DNA of 64,000 nucleotides, from the NCBI GenBank assembly GCA_032207245.1, contig CM063502.1, positions 48,208,404 through 48,272,403 on the forward strand. Reading direction: 5' to 3'. The notes under the pieces are model-generated. The model did no database searches and had not been told where the DNA came from. It saw nothing but the letters and a program-made list of their open reading frames with translations. This document shows, piece after piece, positions 26,505 to 37,769 of the stretch. The position numbers were made by a program, and so were the translations under genes. The stretch is from Pardosa pseudoannulata (lineage: Eukaryota; Arthropoda; Arachnida; Araneae; Lycosidae). Positions within the stretch are counted from its first letter, which is position 1. Every line of letters begins with the position of its first letter.

Positions 26505-29500
26505 AGATATTTAATAATTTACTACTGTAAATCAAAAGTTGAGGCAAGAATAAATATTAAATTTAAATTATATTGAATTTTAAAATTTGAACAAGTCTTC
26601 TATATACATATTTAAATCCTTTAGTTTAATGAATTCTATTTGTTTATATATAGAATATAGTGAAAGGAAATGAAACTTTAGATTTTAATCATTATATATC
26701 TTTTTTTTTTTTGTGTGTGTGTGTGTGTATAATGAAGATAAACTATATAAGCTCTATTAAGTTTTAAGCTGTAAATAAAAATTGTACAGAAAGTACTGTG
26801 TATATCATTAAAGAAGTAGGGCATGAGCAGAAATCATCTATCTGAATGCTGTAAGAAACAAAATTTACAAAACAAATTCAATAATAATTGTACATATTAT
26901 ATACTAACAAAATATGTAATTCTAAACCACTCTTTATTAGATGTTGGTATAATATTCTGAATATATATCCTTAAATACTAATTTAGCATTAAAGAATATA
27001 TCATTTCCCCATTTAAGTTAATAATTTATATTATTAAGTATTAGAAAATTGCACAGAAAAGTTGCCAAATTTACCTACTCTTATGTTGATGTCTTGGAGA
27101 AATGCATCAATGTATTTATACAAGCAGTCATAATCATTATATGATAAATCTCCATAGTTCTGCAAATTAAAAGAATAAAATTTTTTAATAGGCACATGCA
27201 CATACATATTACCATAGAAGAGTATACATGGATATATAATTTTACTTACCGTAATCAAAAGAGAGTATAAATGCTTAACTTTGTTTGAAAGATCAGAATA
27301 GGGCTTTGCACAAGCTTTGATTGCATCCAAGTGATTTAGAGTAACTAAAAGTATATCTTCAGCATGATGGCAGTTCACCACTTGGTATTTGAAGACCATT
27401 AACATTAAATCGTACAGCTGCATGTTAAAATAAAATTCATTGATAAAAAATTTAAGTTATAACTCAGCTAGACAACATATAAAGAGCAAAAAAAAATTGA
27501 TGTCAAATTATTTTTTAACAATTAAAATAAAATGTAATGCAGTATATTAACTAGGTTTTGTTTTAATCATCATGTAATTTTTTTACAAACAATATACATA
27601 TGTTATATGCTAAGATAAAAAAGTAATGTATTATCAGATATGAGCTACCATGCTGGCATAAATAAAAAAAACTAAACAAAGAAAAAAATCCTTTTTACTC
27701 AATAAATGTATAATTAAAGCAGAAATATTATTTCTAAATATAACTTTAAAATTATTTATATTTTAAAATTTAACATACAGATTTATTTAAAAAATTATCT
27801 TCTTTAAGTTTTGACCTTTTAAATTCAAAATTATACTTTCCAATCTCTAGGAATAATGGCGATTGAAAATAACACAATCCAAGTTAGAATCTTTCAAGAA
27901 GGCATTCTTAACATGACCATTTAGTTTTTTTTTCTTGAAAACAAGACATCTTCTAATCTTTAGGTAATATAAATTCAATAATATTCAATAAAATGAATAT
28001 GTTTTCATAGTTTCTAATTATTAATTAAATATCAAGGCAAAAACATATGAAAATAAGCAATTGATGTGGGTTTATATATACATGTGTGTGTGTGCATTTG
28101 TGTATGAAAAAATTTGCTTCATTATATTTAATGTTGATTTTAAAAACAGTGAAATTTTTAGCATGATTTTTGAAAATTAACTTTCATAAGTAACATGGCT
28201 TTAAGAATTGCAACTTTTGGTTGTGTATATTGCCTTATTCATTAGAGAAAAGACCCTTTATAAGGAATCATTAGTACCAGGTAAACATAAAATATATTCA
28301 ATAGTTATACAAAAGTTTATATGTTAAAAATTTTTGGCCAGAAAATGATGGAGCAATTGTACTAAAAAACTTTAAGTTCAAATATTTCCACTGTATGCTT
28401 GATCGCTGCTTCTACAAGGACCCACTTCGTTTGTTTGCATTGTCTTAGGGCAGGCATTTCCAAACTTTCTAGCCTTTGGGTCATATTGATTACTCCAATC
28501 AGTTCCAAGGGCTAAAACAATTTTAATTTTAAAAACCCTTATCACAGCAACAATAACAATCATAAGCCATTAGCTGTCATGTGCCAGATATGACCTGCAG
28601 ACTATAGTTTAGAGACCCCTGTTTTAAGGAGTAATGATATCCACCTATATGGTGCTTCTATAATAATCTGGTCAACAAATTTTACAGCATTGTAAGGGAA
28701 AATGCTTAACAGGCAAGTAGGCTCATGTTATTTTAAAAAAAAAATATTCCCAGTGTTTCATTCTGTCACAATTTGGGTTGCAACTAAACATAATTAAGTG
28801 TATTATGTGTGTGATTTGTGGTGTAATTTGTAGAATTTGGTATAATTTGGATGTAAGCAAATCTTTTTCAAATATTTCTCTGCTTTGTAATATCAATAAA
28901 ACTGTTAGTAATCAATCATCCATTATACACTAAATTTCTTCCTAGGTATTTTAGTTAAATTTGCCATTTAAAGAAACATTTTTAATTTTTAAAAAAAGTA
29001 GTAATTTTTACATTTATTGCATTATTTTTTGAAATTGTTACTGTGGATTGTGTTCTTTTTAAGTACCAAACATTTGGGCACCACTTGGGGATAATGGGAT
29101 AGGCTACCTAAAAACATGATATACCCATTCAAAATAGAATATATGATCAGATTACGCATTCCATTCCTTTGATTAATCTCCAGTGACATAATAATACCAA
29201 ACTGAGAGATTTTTTTTATACTTAAAAAGAGGCTCACATACACTTTGCTAGGCACATTTACTTTTATATCTTATCTACTTAATGACTGTTTGATGTACCT
29301 ACCTATTACATGATGTTCTTTATAATTATTTGATATATAGAATTTTCTTTTTGTTTAAAAAAGACAGTCATTTTAAAAGTCCACCTAACTGTCAGTAGCA
29401 AAATTATTAAAGAAGGCTATTACTCTTCTTTAGTGAAGTTTAGTTTCAAGGTTCCAAAAGTTCTCATTTAAACAAGAAACAAGCCCTGAGAATTATTCCT

Positions 29501-32500
29501 CTGGCCTTATTCCTCTCTCTCCTCCCCCATCTATGTTAAGAGAACAAACATGTGCCCTTTCTGATGGCATTTTTTTTTTAATCAACTATTATGCCACATT
29601 GTAAATTTTTACTTTCCTTGTTCAAACATTATCTAGCCAATTTTGTTTTAAATTTAAAATATTAATACTTCATTAAATTTTCAAAAATCAGTTTTTAACA
29701 GACAGCAAAATTTTCCCCTCTGAATATCTGATTTGATGTTCAGATATGCAGATGTTTAGCTTAGATATCTTGCAGAATAATGGATAGATGAAATTCACCC
29801 AAATAGATCAAATACTGGATAACTACTGGATTTTGTTTCATTCTTAATTTATAGTTAAAAGAATAAAAGTAGGAAATTCTTTTATAATGTTACAAGTTTA
29901 ATATATCCTACATATTTAATACTATGCTTATTATTGAGTTTAGGGCATATTTGATAATTTAATATATAATCACATTACTCCCAAATATTTAACTATTTAA
30001 TGAATGTAATTATAAAATAATTTTAGCAACAAAAATATGGTTAATGCAATTTTGAGAATGAAAGGAACTACTAAAAATTATTTTTAAACATCAGAAGTTT
30101 CTTATAAGGGTTAAAACTTAAAAACCAGAGAGGTTTAAAAATCTATTTCTGAAATGCAGATAGCTTCTTCATGTTGACAGGCTTTAATTCCTATAAAGTT
30201 TAATTTATTTTGTGTAAAGCCCTTTAGTTCTTATGTCAAAAAAGAGGCCTAAAAATATTCACATTAAAACTAAGCCAGAAAAAAATTAAATACTGATATT
30301 AGCAATATATGGTCATTATAGGCCATATTTTAAACAGCATCTAATATTTATATTTTTTTCTTGTTAAATATAAATGTTTACCAATATTGGAAAAAATTGA
30401 GGTTAGATTTACGAAAAAAAAAATCCCTTCACTTCTTTTCCTTTTAAATTATCACTTATTTAACTATTTATAAATTTGTTATGTTTATTTTAGATAGTTT
30501 TACTATCACAATATACATAACATGAAAGTAATTAACTATACCTTTTATGAAGTTTATACAAGTTACTTTTTAGTATGTGCCAATATATAAATGTATTTTT
30601 ACTATATTAAATAAAATAAACTGCTTTAAATAAAAATATAGAAGTCATGCAACTATATAAATAAATATTTATGATAACTTAAAGAATCACTTACAAATTG
30701 CATACATCATGCTATGAGAATTTGGTTTCTTAAAATTATATTAATATTTAATTTTCAGTAAAAACAAACTGTGCTCTTTTATAAAAACTTTAAAATTTCG
30801 CTGAGTTAATCATAACTAAAAATATAAATGTGTATACAGATGAGAAAAAAAAATTACAAATTTTAATAGCTTACATTTACTAAAATGTTGTGTAACAAAT
30901 TGTATGTAAAATTGGTAATATCTATTTTATTCACATTAAAAATATTTGAAGTATAAATGCTAATGAAAAATTATAAACTAAAGTATTTGAAAAAGAATCA
31001 AAGCATAAAACACAGACCTTGAACTTTCCATACATAAAATTTAGTGAAGTTATCTGTAATTATTTTTTACAGTATCTCATGATAATAGCTTTTTTTTTAG
31101 ATTATTATTAATTTTTTTAAAACTATCTATCATTTCTTTACTCTTAAAATAGTTTGAACTTCTAGAAAATGACATTTTATTATTTTAAATAATTAGGGAT
31201 TAAATGAGCTAGCAGAAGCTGAAATAAAAAATTATAATAATCAAAAAGATTAAAAAAATATTTGTTTTCATTCAAAGCTAATCTACTAAATAAGCTTTTA
31301 CAGAGTAAGCCTTACATAATGTTACACAGAGAAAACAAATGTGACAAATTCACTGATATGCTTCTATTTCTCCAGGATTTTATGCTTTTTAAAATATGTT
31401 GATTGAAATATGTGCTCAAAAATATCTAAAGAGTGAAAATATAGTGACACAAAATAGTGCATAAAATTATAAACATATCTGTGCGTGAAAATGTGTCTTG
31501 TATACTAACCTACCTTGCTCATGCTATTGCTATTTAATCTCATTATAGATGAATGGACCAATTTTTCGAAAACAGACTGCATTGCTAATCTGGTGTACAT
31601 TTTTTGAGGTTTAAATAGTTCTTCTATGAATTGATCATTCAGCATAGTACTTAAAATATCCTGAATAACTAGAAAAAATTCATGAATTTAACAAACTAAA
31701 AATTCTGCTTATATCACTCTTGAAGAAAATTACAAATTATCATGTACTGAGTCAGTTGTGCATATATTTAAAAATATTAAAACTTATAAAATTGAAATGA
31801 AAAAAAAAAAAAAATCTAACATATCACTAATTTACAGATGCAATTGACAATTTGTAAATCTCGACAAATTTTTTTAAATTTTGGTAATCACAAACTTATA
31901 AAACTTGCAATTAACAAATATTTATTGAAAATTATAAAGATATAAAACACGTTTTCCTATAAAGAAGATACTCAAATATAAAGTTATTATAATGTTATAG
32001 TAGTACAGCGCTATTAAGCATTGCATTCAAATATGTTGCAAAATAAAGAAACAAAAAATAATAAAATGGAATTTTCAGAAACTTTGGTGATTTTAAAGAT
32101 ATTATAAATATTGTTTTTATTCAAAAAGTAAGAAAATGATTAAGCTTTAAACTATTATAACAACTATTAATATATGCCAATAGTTTTAAGGGGGAAGAGG
32201 GTTATTTCATCTGTCATTATAATAGAAATGTTTGTGTTAATTATTTTAAAAAGATGTGTTAGTTATTTTCCATAAACTTTTAATATATGATTATTGAATG
32301 CTTGGAAATCTTGCCATAAAATATTTATGAATATAGGAAACTAAGACTATATCAAAATGCTATAAATTTATATTTATCTTCAAAAAGTATTGCTACCATA
32401 CTGTTATAAAAGCTGTAGAAGACTGATATCCAACTGTATACAGTACACCTTTTGAAAATTAATCTATAGTACTATTGTCAATATTTTGTGACTTAAAGAC

Positions 32501-34108
32501 TATTTAAACCAGAGTCTAATTGGTCTTAAAACTAATTTTTAATTATTGCAAACATTAATACGAACAGTGGTAGTTTCAATTCACTAATTCTAATACTGTT
32601 AGTCAGTACCCCATATGTTTTGACTATCATTCAGTAAGAACATAGAAATATAGATAAAATTAGATACATGTAGAAGATTATCTTTTACATTTTAATCCTT
32701 CAAAGTAAAAGCATTTTTATTTTAACTCATATGCTACGATTTAACAAAATGTCTATCTATTAAGCACTAAATTATAAAACTTTGCAGTAAATAGACAGCT
32801 TTTTACATTTGAATCTAAATTACTTTCAGAATATAACATGAGCCTGCCCATTCTTTAAATGCCCTTTTAAAAAGGCGAACTCTGAGTATATTTGTCTAAA
32901 ACAATATGAATTATAAACTTTGACATATATATTTATTATGGAATTATAAACAATATCTAAAAAAATTCTTTGGTAATCACCCAAATCAAATAAATGGTAA
33001 AAATCTTATAGACACACTAAACAAGATATGAAAATATTCCTCTTTAAATATCATAGAATGTAGCAAGTACATACCAAATAAAAAAACATAATTTTAAAAA
33101 TAGAAAAGAAAAAATCAGTATCCTGATTACACCTTGAATTATGAAAGAACAGTTTCTATAGAAAGCTCTCTTCAGTCTTTAAAAAATGGAAAGAATTCCT
33201 GAGAAAAATTGAACACAAACCATTGCATAATATAAACATATTCATGAAACATTACCATAATAATATAAAATTTTACAGTTAATTTAATTTGTATATAAAC
33301 ATTATCACAAAAATTCATGTTTAAACTGTTAGAAAAAATTTTATAAAAATATTTTTGTTTTGAAAAGTTTAAATATAGGATGAATAAGGAAAACTGTTAA
33401 GGAGATGAAACGATCTTCCTTTGTACTGAGTTTGATGTAATTTTTTTCATAAAAGTTATATATTAATTAATCTGTCATTAAAATAAAATAGTTGATTCCA
33501 AAAACAATAATATGATAAATAGAATATTTATATTATTTGCTTTATACCATATTTTATATTAAATCACTACAGGTATTTCATAAAATATGTTAAGTAATAT
33601 GACATGCATAGGATATTAAGAGAAATGTTTAAAAAGGCCATAAAACACTATACAGATTGTAATGTCGCTACTTCGCGGTTTTTGTAAAATAAATGCTTGA
33701 ATATTAAGGTATACATTTCGATCTAATGAAAAAATGAATGGTAATTTTGCTTTTGTCTTAACATTTAACAACACTAGTAGAAAACATTAAAAATAAATTA
33801 CACGCGTATTTAAATCAACCTGTCAAATTAAAAGGATCTCTTTGTTTTATTTTATCATATTTATATTTTAACATATGCGGGGGAATTTATCGCACTACAT
33901 ATTTTATAAAAGGAAATACAAGTAGTTTTACAATGAATTCAAAAAGCAAACAGTTCACATCGATATGCGAAGATGACAATTTCAAAAGAAAATTACCTTT
34001 CGCTGTTTTTTCTGGGGAAATATTTTGTGCATCTAAACGTTGTAATATTACATACATCATTTCCCCACAAAGATTTAAAAAGAGAATCGGTAAAACTCTA
34101 TCTTCCAT
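21335..34108 (-). CDS. OSCP1: OSCP1 (organic solute carrier partner 1), complete, 11 coding exons, 366 aa
   Basis: Coding exons from 5' to 3' on the minus strand: 34108-33997, 31668-31514, 27417-27250, 27159-27075, 25562-25522, 25236-25160, 23862-23776, 23695-23611, 23522-23401, 21631-21577, 21448-21335 (TAG). All introns are GT-AG and the frame is kept through every junction. Diagnostic blocks: LPILFLNLCGEMMYVILQRL at the N-terminus, an exon 2 segment with ELFKPQ and SSIMRLN, LYDLMLMVFKYQVV, ILLVTLNHLDAIK, FLQDINIRV, FEFDGERNFTLGTN, and LSLLTRLIGK before the C-terminal acidic part. Human OSCP1 (NOR1) is about 380 aa. Family knowledge: it has been linked to organic-ion transport and to cilia; the biochemical role is unsettled. 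The ATG at 34108 has A at -3 and G at +4 and matches the family start; an in-frame ATG six codons upstream is less likely. Exon 5 (41 bp) is weakly conserved and is the least certain; exon 8 uses a GTCAGT donor. Confidence 0.93.
22560..22960 (+). mobile_element. Second Tc1/mariner relic, in OSCP1 intron 9
   Basis: The plus strand gives a decayed Tc1 catalytic region: GNNATIQHAAT around 22685-22720 (second catalytic Asp lost, normally D-N-A), then SPDLNLI near 22775-22795, followed by DMLASLIKQL. It is antisense to OSCP1. Both ends are undefined. Confidence 0.6.
24500..24590 (-). repeat. Degenerate SINE fragment in OSCP1 intron 6
   Basis: ATAATGAGACTGGGACATAC and the following 40 bases match the 3' body of the SINE at 20290-20456 (CTAATGAGACTGGAACCTAC) with many substitutions. 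The head is missing. Confidence 0.5.
24906..25072. mobile_element. Possible piggyBac-like MITE (weak)
   Basis: TTAACACTTAAGGAG at the left and AATTGAAAGGGTTAA at the right form a loose inverted pair, each with a TTAA. GC content rises in between. Support is weak. Confidence 0.25.
26460..26501. repeat. Poly(A) run, 42 bases
   Basis: An uninterrupted A run inside OSCP1 intron 4. It could be the tail of a lost retroelement, but no body is recognisable beside it. Confidence 0.85.
27418..31513 (-). other. OSCP1 intron 2
   Basis: A 4.1-kb AT-rich intron. It holds a hAT-type MITE at 28451-28621 and a short TG run near 28083-28099. I saw nothing else recognisable; the small open frames at 28378 and 29022 overlap the MITE or lack homology. 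Confidence 0.6.
28451..28621. mobile_element. Short non-autonomous hAT element (MITE)
   Basis: 171 bp with inverted ends CAGGCATTTCCAAACT and AGTTTAGAGACCCCTG, the hAT-type CAGGGGTCTCCAAACT pattern. Flanks TCTTAGGG (28443-28450) and TTTTAAGG (28622-28629) agree at 6 of 8 positions, as expected for an old 8-bp target duplication. No coding capacity. Confidence 0.7.
31669..33996 (-). other. OSCP1 intron 1
   Basis: 2.3 kb of AT-rich sequence between the exon 1 donor and exon 2 acceptor. A short CG-containing patch near 33660-33685 stands out but was not identified. No gene or clear transposon seen. Confidence 0.55.
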
Positions 34109-34330
34109 TATGACTAGTAATATCACAATTTATATGGTGTTATTAACGTTGTTGGTAACTGGTTTAACTCCTTAAAACTACTGACGGCTAGCGGTGTGTG
34201 ATCGTGTGTTGCCTTTCGCGACGAGGGCGTTACTACAAAACAAAACACGTTCGCCAAGCAGTAGGAAAAGCAACAACTCATCCTAATGTTTACATACAAC
34301 AGTATTAGGGATAATTCATTATTTGTCATG
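34109..34330 (-). promoter_or_regulatory. OSCP1: OSCP1 5' UTR and probable promoter
   Basis: Just upstream of the OSCP1 start, a stretch at about 34180-34260 has several CpG dinucleotides and markedly higher GC content than its surroundings. No TATA box could be assigned. At 34208-34222 an RFX X-box-like site lies about 100 bp before the ATG (separate entry). Confidence 0.4.
34208..34222 (-). promoter_or_regulatory. X-box-like (RFX) motif upstream of OSCP1
   Basis: On the minus strand GTCGCG-AAA-GGCAAC fits the RFX consensus GTNRCC-N(0-3)-RGYAAC with one mismatch. RFX factors drive many ciliary genes, and OSCP1/NOR1 has been linked to cilia, so the position is suggestive. A single 12-position match can occur by chance. 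Confidence 0.25.
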
Positions 34331-34805
34331 AGTAATGTATCATCTCAACTCTAATTTATTGTGGCATGAATATTTCAGAAGATTCAAAACTCCTAATTTA
34401 AATAAATATTAACTTTAAGAACATAAGATATGTTTCCTTTGTATTTTTGCTTGTAATAAATAACTTTGCTTAAATAAAGACTGAATAGGAAAAGTTCACA
34501 CATTCCCTTTGGAAACTCTATAGATCAGTAGTTTGCTATTTTCTCTACGTTTGAGAGGTTTACTATAAAAACGAAAAGTTTTTGACGAAGAAACGCTACT
34601 GTTAATTATTAAATCACAAAAGTTTTGTGAATAATTTCGCTTCAAAAGAAAATTAGTTCTAAACTTAATCAAAAATCAAGACTCCTTAATTTCACTAGGT
34701 TTTCAATTTACGTTTACATGGTGTAACTAACGTAATTTTCCGTAGCCGTATTATAATTTAATTAGCCCAAAGCGTTTCATTTCCTTCTATGAGGAGAAAA
34801 AGAAA

Positions 34806-35150
34806 CTATAATGTATATGGAGTTTTATATTTAGGTGATCCTGCTTTTATCAAAATGACTTTATTCGCAAAGCTATTTACATAACTGAGGACGAGATGAT
34901 ATACGAAGCAGTTGACTACGATATCAAGCCCGCAAGCTGTGTGAATTAAAAAATCAGTTTCTGGTGTTAAACGAATCGCTTGACTTTTGTTAACGTTGAA
35001 AATAAAAATGTTTATTTTTATAGCAAAAAGTATTCGCTCAATGTGTGGATGTAAGCTTTCGTAATTAGCAACCTTCACAACTAAAACATCCCACAATTGG
35101 AGACACCCGCAAAGAGAACGGATAACGTTTCCAGTTTTTGTTTTATGCAT
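34806..35150 (-). CDS. Open frame of 114 codons, unknown; part duplicated at 40.8 kb
   Basis: I do not recognise the product. The section with LVVKVANYESLHPHIERILF (about 35018-35095) recurs at 40818-40905, also open, as LVVKVANYENLHPHI followed by a small insertion. Both copies are on the minus strand and flank the gypsy relic. They could be LTR pieces, an exon duplicate or part of another repeat; the reading frame may be incidental. Confidence 0.25.
   Translation of the reverse strand: MHKTKTGNVIRSLCGCLQLWDVLVVKVANYESLHPHIERILFAIKINIFIFNVNKSQAIRLTPETDFLIHTACGLDIVVNCFVYHLVLSYVNSFANKVILIKAGSPKYKTPYTL
35018..35095 (-). repeat. Direct repeat, left copy (pair with 40818-40905)
   Basis: About 75 bp, TTATAGCAAAAAGTATTCGC through CTTCACAACTAAAACATCC, matches 40818-40905 in the same orientation with few changes and one 8-9 bp indel. 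Confidence 0.8.
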
Positions 35151-35153
35151 TAA

Positions 35154-35185
35154 ATGGAGTCATTGGACATTTCTTCAGAATGGTG
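35154..35185 (+). other. Possible first coding exon on the plus strand (weak)
   Basis: AAATGG gives a good start context. The reading MESLDISSEW is followed by a strong GTAAGTG donor. No downstream exon could be matched in the window, where transposons follow. It may be chance. Confidence 0.15.
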
Positions 35186-36062
35186 GTAAGTGTATTGTTG
35201 AATATTGATTTTATTTTCAAGTTTTCTTAAACAAGATTGTTTTTTGAGAAAAAAATAACAATTCATTTCATTGATCAGTGCATTTATTTTTATCGATAGT
35301 ACTATTTGATGAATTTAGTATTTTGAAGTTCAATTAATAGTTTTGAGGTAAGAAGTTAACAACCTAGATAATTTCCATCGGAACTTATGTTACTGAACTT
35401 GGATTTGCATTTTCGTATTCTTTTCTTTGAGTATCAGTATTTTATTTGTATTTTCATATTTCAATGTAATTTGTGAAATTACATATATACCGTGATTTGG
35501 GTTGCTTGCTAAAACATGCAAGAAGGGAATCTGGATTCCACCATTACCCAGCTAGCAACGTTACGTTGGGCCAACGATGTGCTGCATACGTTGGGGCAAC
35601 GTTGATATGACATGTTGGCCAACGGTTGGTTAATGCTTGGCTAATGGTGGTTGTTTACATATTGCCAACGCAATACTACGGTGGGTCAACGTAATACTAC
35701 GATGGGCCAACGGAATGCCAATGTTTATTATTTCTCTTTATTATTTTGCTATAGTGTATAATATAGAATGGGCATGTGCTATTACTTTGAAATAAGCTGA
35801 TGTTTTTATAACATGTCATTTTTAAATTTTTGCAAGAGTTGAAAAATAGAAAATAGATATAAAAAAAGAATGAGATGTTATTTTAGTCCACACTACACAT
35901 TTCATATAATACTTACTCTGCGGCAATCCATTTATTCCTTTGAAATCTTTAATTAATTTTTTTTAATGATACAAACTGTTTTTTAAATAAGAAAAACGAA
36001 AATTTCCCCTTCTGAGAGCTAAAAATAGATAATTGAAGAAAAGCACAACACAACAGAAGTTA

Positions 36063-36066
<4 letters not shown>

Positions 36067-36134
<68 letters not shown>
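36067..36134. repeat. (AT)n microsatellite
   Basis: 34 AT units inside the DNA transposon. Confidence 0.9.
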
Positions 36135-36137
<3 letters not shown>

Positions 36138-36611
36138 TCATTTTTCTTTTATTTACAATTTTTTTTATTTAAATTCGGCCACCATTTCTATCTACCAAAG
36201 TTCTCTACATTTTCTCTGGATTCAATTTCATGGCATCTGAAACACAAATAAATAACTTGAAAAGTATATATTATAAAATGTTTTAATGTTACCACAAACA
36301 TTTCCTTTTATCCTTTTAGATTTTTAAAATGATTCAAAGATGATTTGAATATGTAAAAAAATAAAGGCAAACATAATTACATTTACACTCATGTCCATAA
36401 ATTAAGGATAATGAAGTTCAGGCAATGAAAGAGACAAAAGCAAAACAAATTTGACTTATTTGTAAAGTCTATTTATTAAACAAAAGGTAAAGAGCAAAAA
36501 AGATGCTATATGTTTGACATAATTAATAAAAATTGCGATTTTTACTCCCTGGAGCAAATTTTAAAAAAGAACCTATTTACAGAAAACAGTATAACATGGT
36601 TAGTATGATGG

Positions 36612-37687
36612 TTAATACGGAGTATGTCTCCCGGACGATGCAATACAAGCGTTACAACGCCGACGCATGCTGAGTATCAGATTATCAATCTGATCTTGGG
36701 GAAAATTACACCACTCATCAAGCAATGCCCTCCGAAGTTCCGATAGACAGTTGGGAGGAGGTTGACGGGCTGCAATTCGTCGGCCAAGCATGTCCCACAG
36801 ATGCTCTATTGGATTCAAGTCCGGTGAGTATGCTGGCCAATCCATACGGGTGATATCCTCCGATTGAAGGCATTCGTCTACAATGTTTGCACGGTGAGGT
36901 CGGCGTTGTCATACATATACAGAAATTCAGGACCCATGGCGCCCCGAAACAAACGTACATGTTGTTCCAGAATGACAACCCGATAGATGTGGCCTGTCAT
37001 CGTTACACTCTGAACATGCAGGTTAGTTCTGGAACCAAGAATAATTCCTCCCCAAACGAGCCATCCTGCACCACCGTAACGGTGTCGTTCAATGGTGTTC
37101 TCTTGGTGGTAACGGGTACCTGGCGCTCTCCATATGAAAGTCCGGCGAGAATCAGAATGTAAACTGAACCTGGACTCGTCGGAAAACATCACACAAGACC
37201 ACTGTTGCGGTGTCCACAATGCATGCTCTCTAGCCCAGCATAATCGCAGGCGACAGTGAGTTGCGGTAAGAAGAACACATCTGACAGGCCTACGAGCATA
37301 TAGACCAATGTTCCCTAAGCGTCTGTACACGGTCTGCCTTGAAACTGTCGTACCGGTAGCTGAAGAGAGTTGACGAGACAGGTCTGATGCTGTGCTCCGT
37401 CTGTTTCTTTTGGCAGTAACTGCCAAATACCGGTCATCATTCGGCGTAGTAACTTGGGGGCGACCTGTGCTGTAACATCTACTCACATTACCATCATGTT
37501 TGAATCGTTGCCAAAGCCTGGAGATGACACTCTGGGCGATTCCAAGTTCCTCGGATACTTCCAGCTGGGTATGTCCACATTCCAGTCGTCCGATAATTCT
37601 ACCACGTAAAAAATCATCCAAATGCTTCCTTTGTACCATAACTATGCGGTTATTGCACTGAAAGGCTTTTAAAGCGCTTATGAACAA
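36612..37687 (-). pseudogene. Tc1 transposase, one frameshift
   Basis: The 5' part (36878-37687, 269 codons; a likely true start is at 37639, MVQRKHLDD) has two helix-turn-helix units (SEELGIAQSVISRLWQRFK and a second around VSRQTVYRRLG), a GRP motif between them, and the first catalytic Asp in FSDESRF (residue 170). The second Asp is in Y-D-N-A (residue 260). A one-base deletion at about 36903-36905 shifts the frame. The rest, with SPDLNPIEHLW and the catalytic Glu, continues at 36612-36895. Across the shift the spacing is DD34E. The intact C-terminus ends at TAA near 36612. Confidence 0.92.
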
Positions 37688-37755
37688 TTTTACTTCTTTG
37701 CTACCATTCCTTATATACCCCTTTCATACACTCTCGTCATTGTGATGTACTATCC

Positions 37756-37769
37756 GCGCCATCTGGTGG
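37756..37769 (-). promoter_or_regulatory. CTCF-like motif inside the Tc1 element
   Basis: The minus strand reads CCACCAGATGGCGC, a full match to the CTCF core consensus CCASYAGRKGGCRS. It lies in the untranslated part between the transposase start and the right terminal repeat. Binding is not shown by sequence. Confidence 0.4.

Noticed and set aside
36718..37162. Open frames at 36718-36978 (-) and 36887-37162 (+)
   Set aside because: They overlap the Tc1 transposase in other frames.
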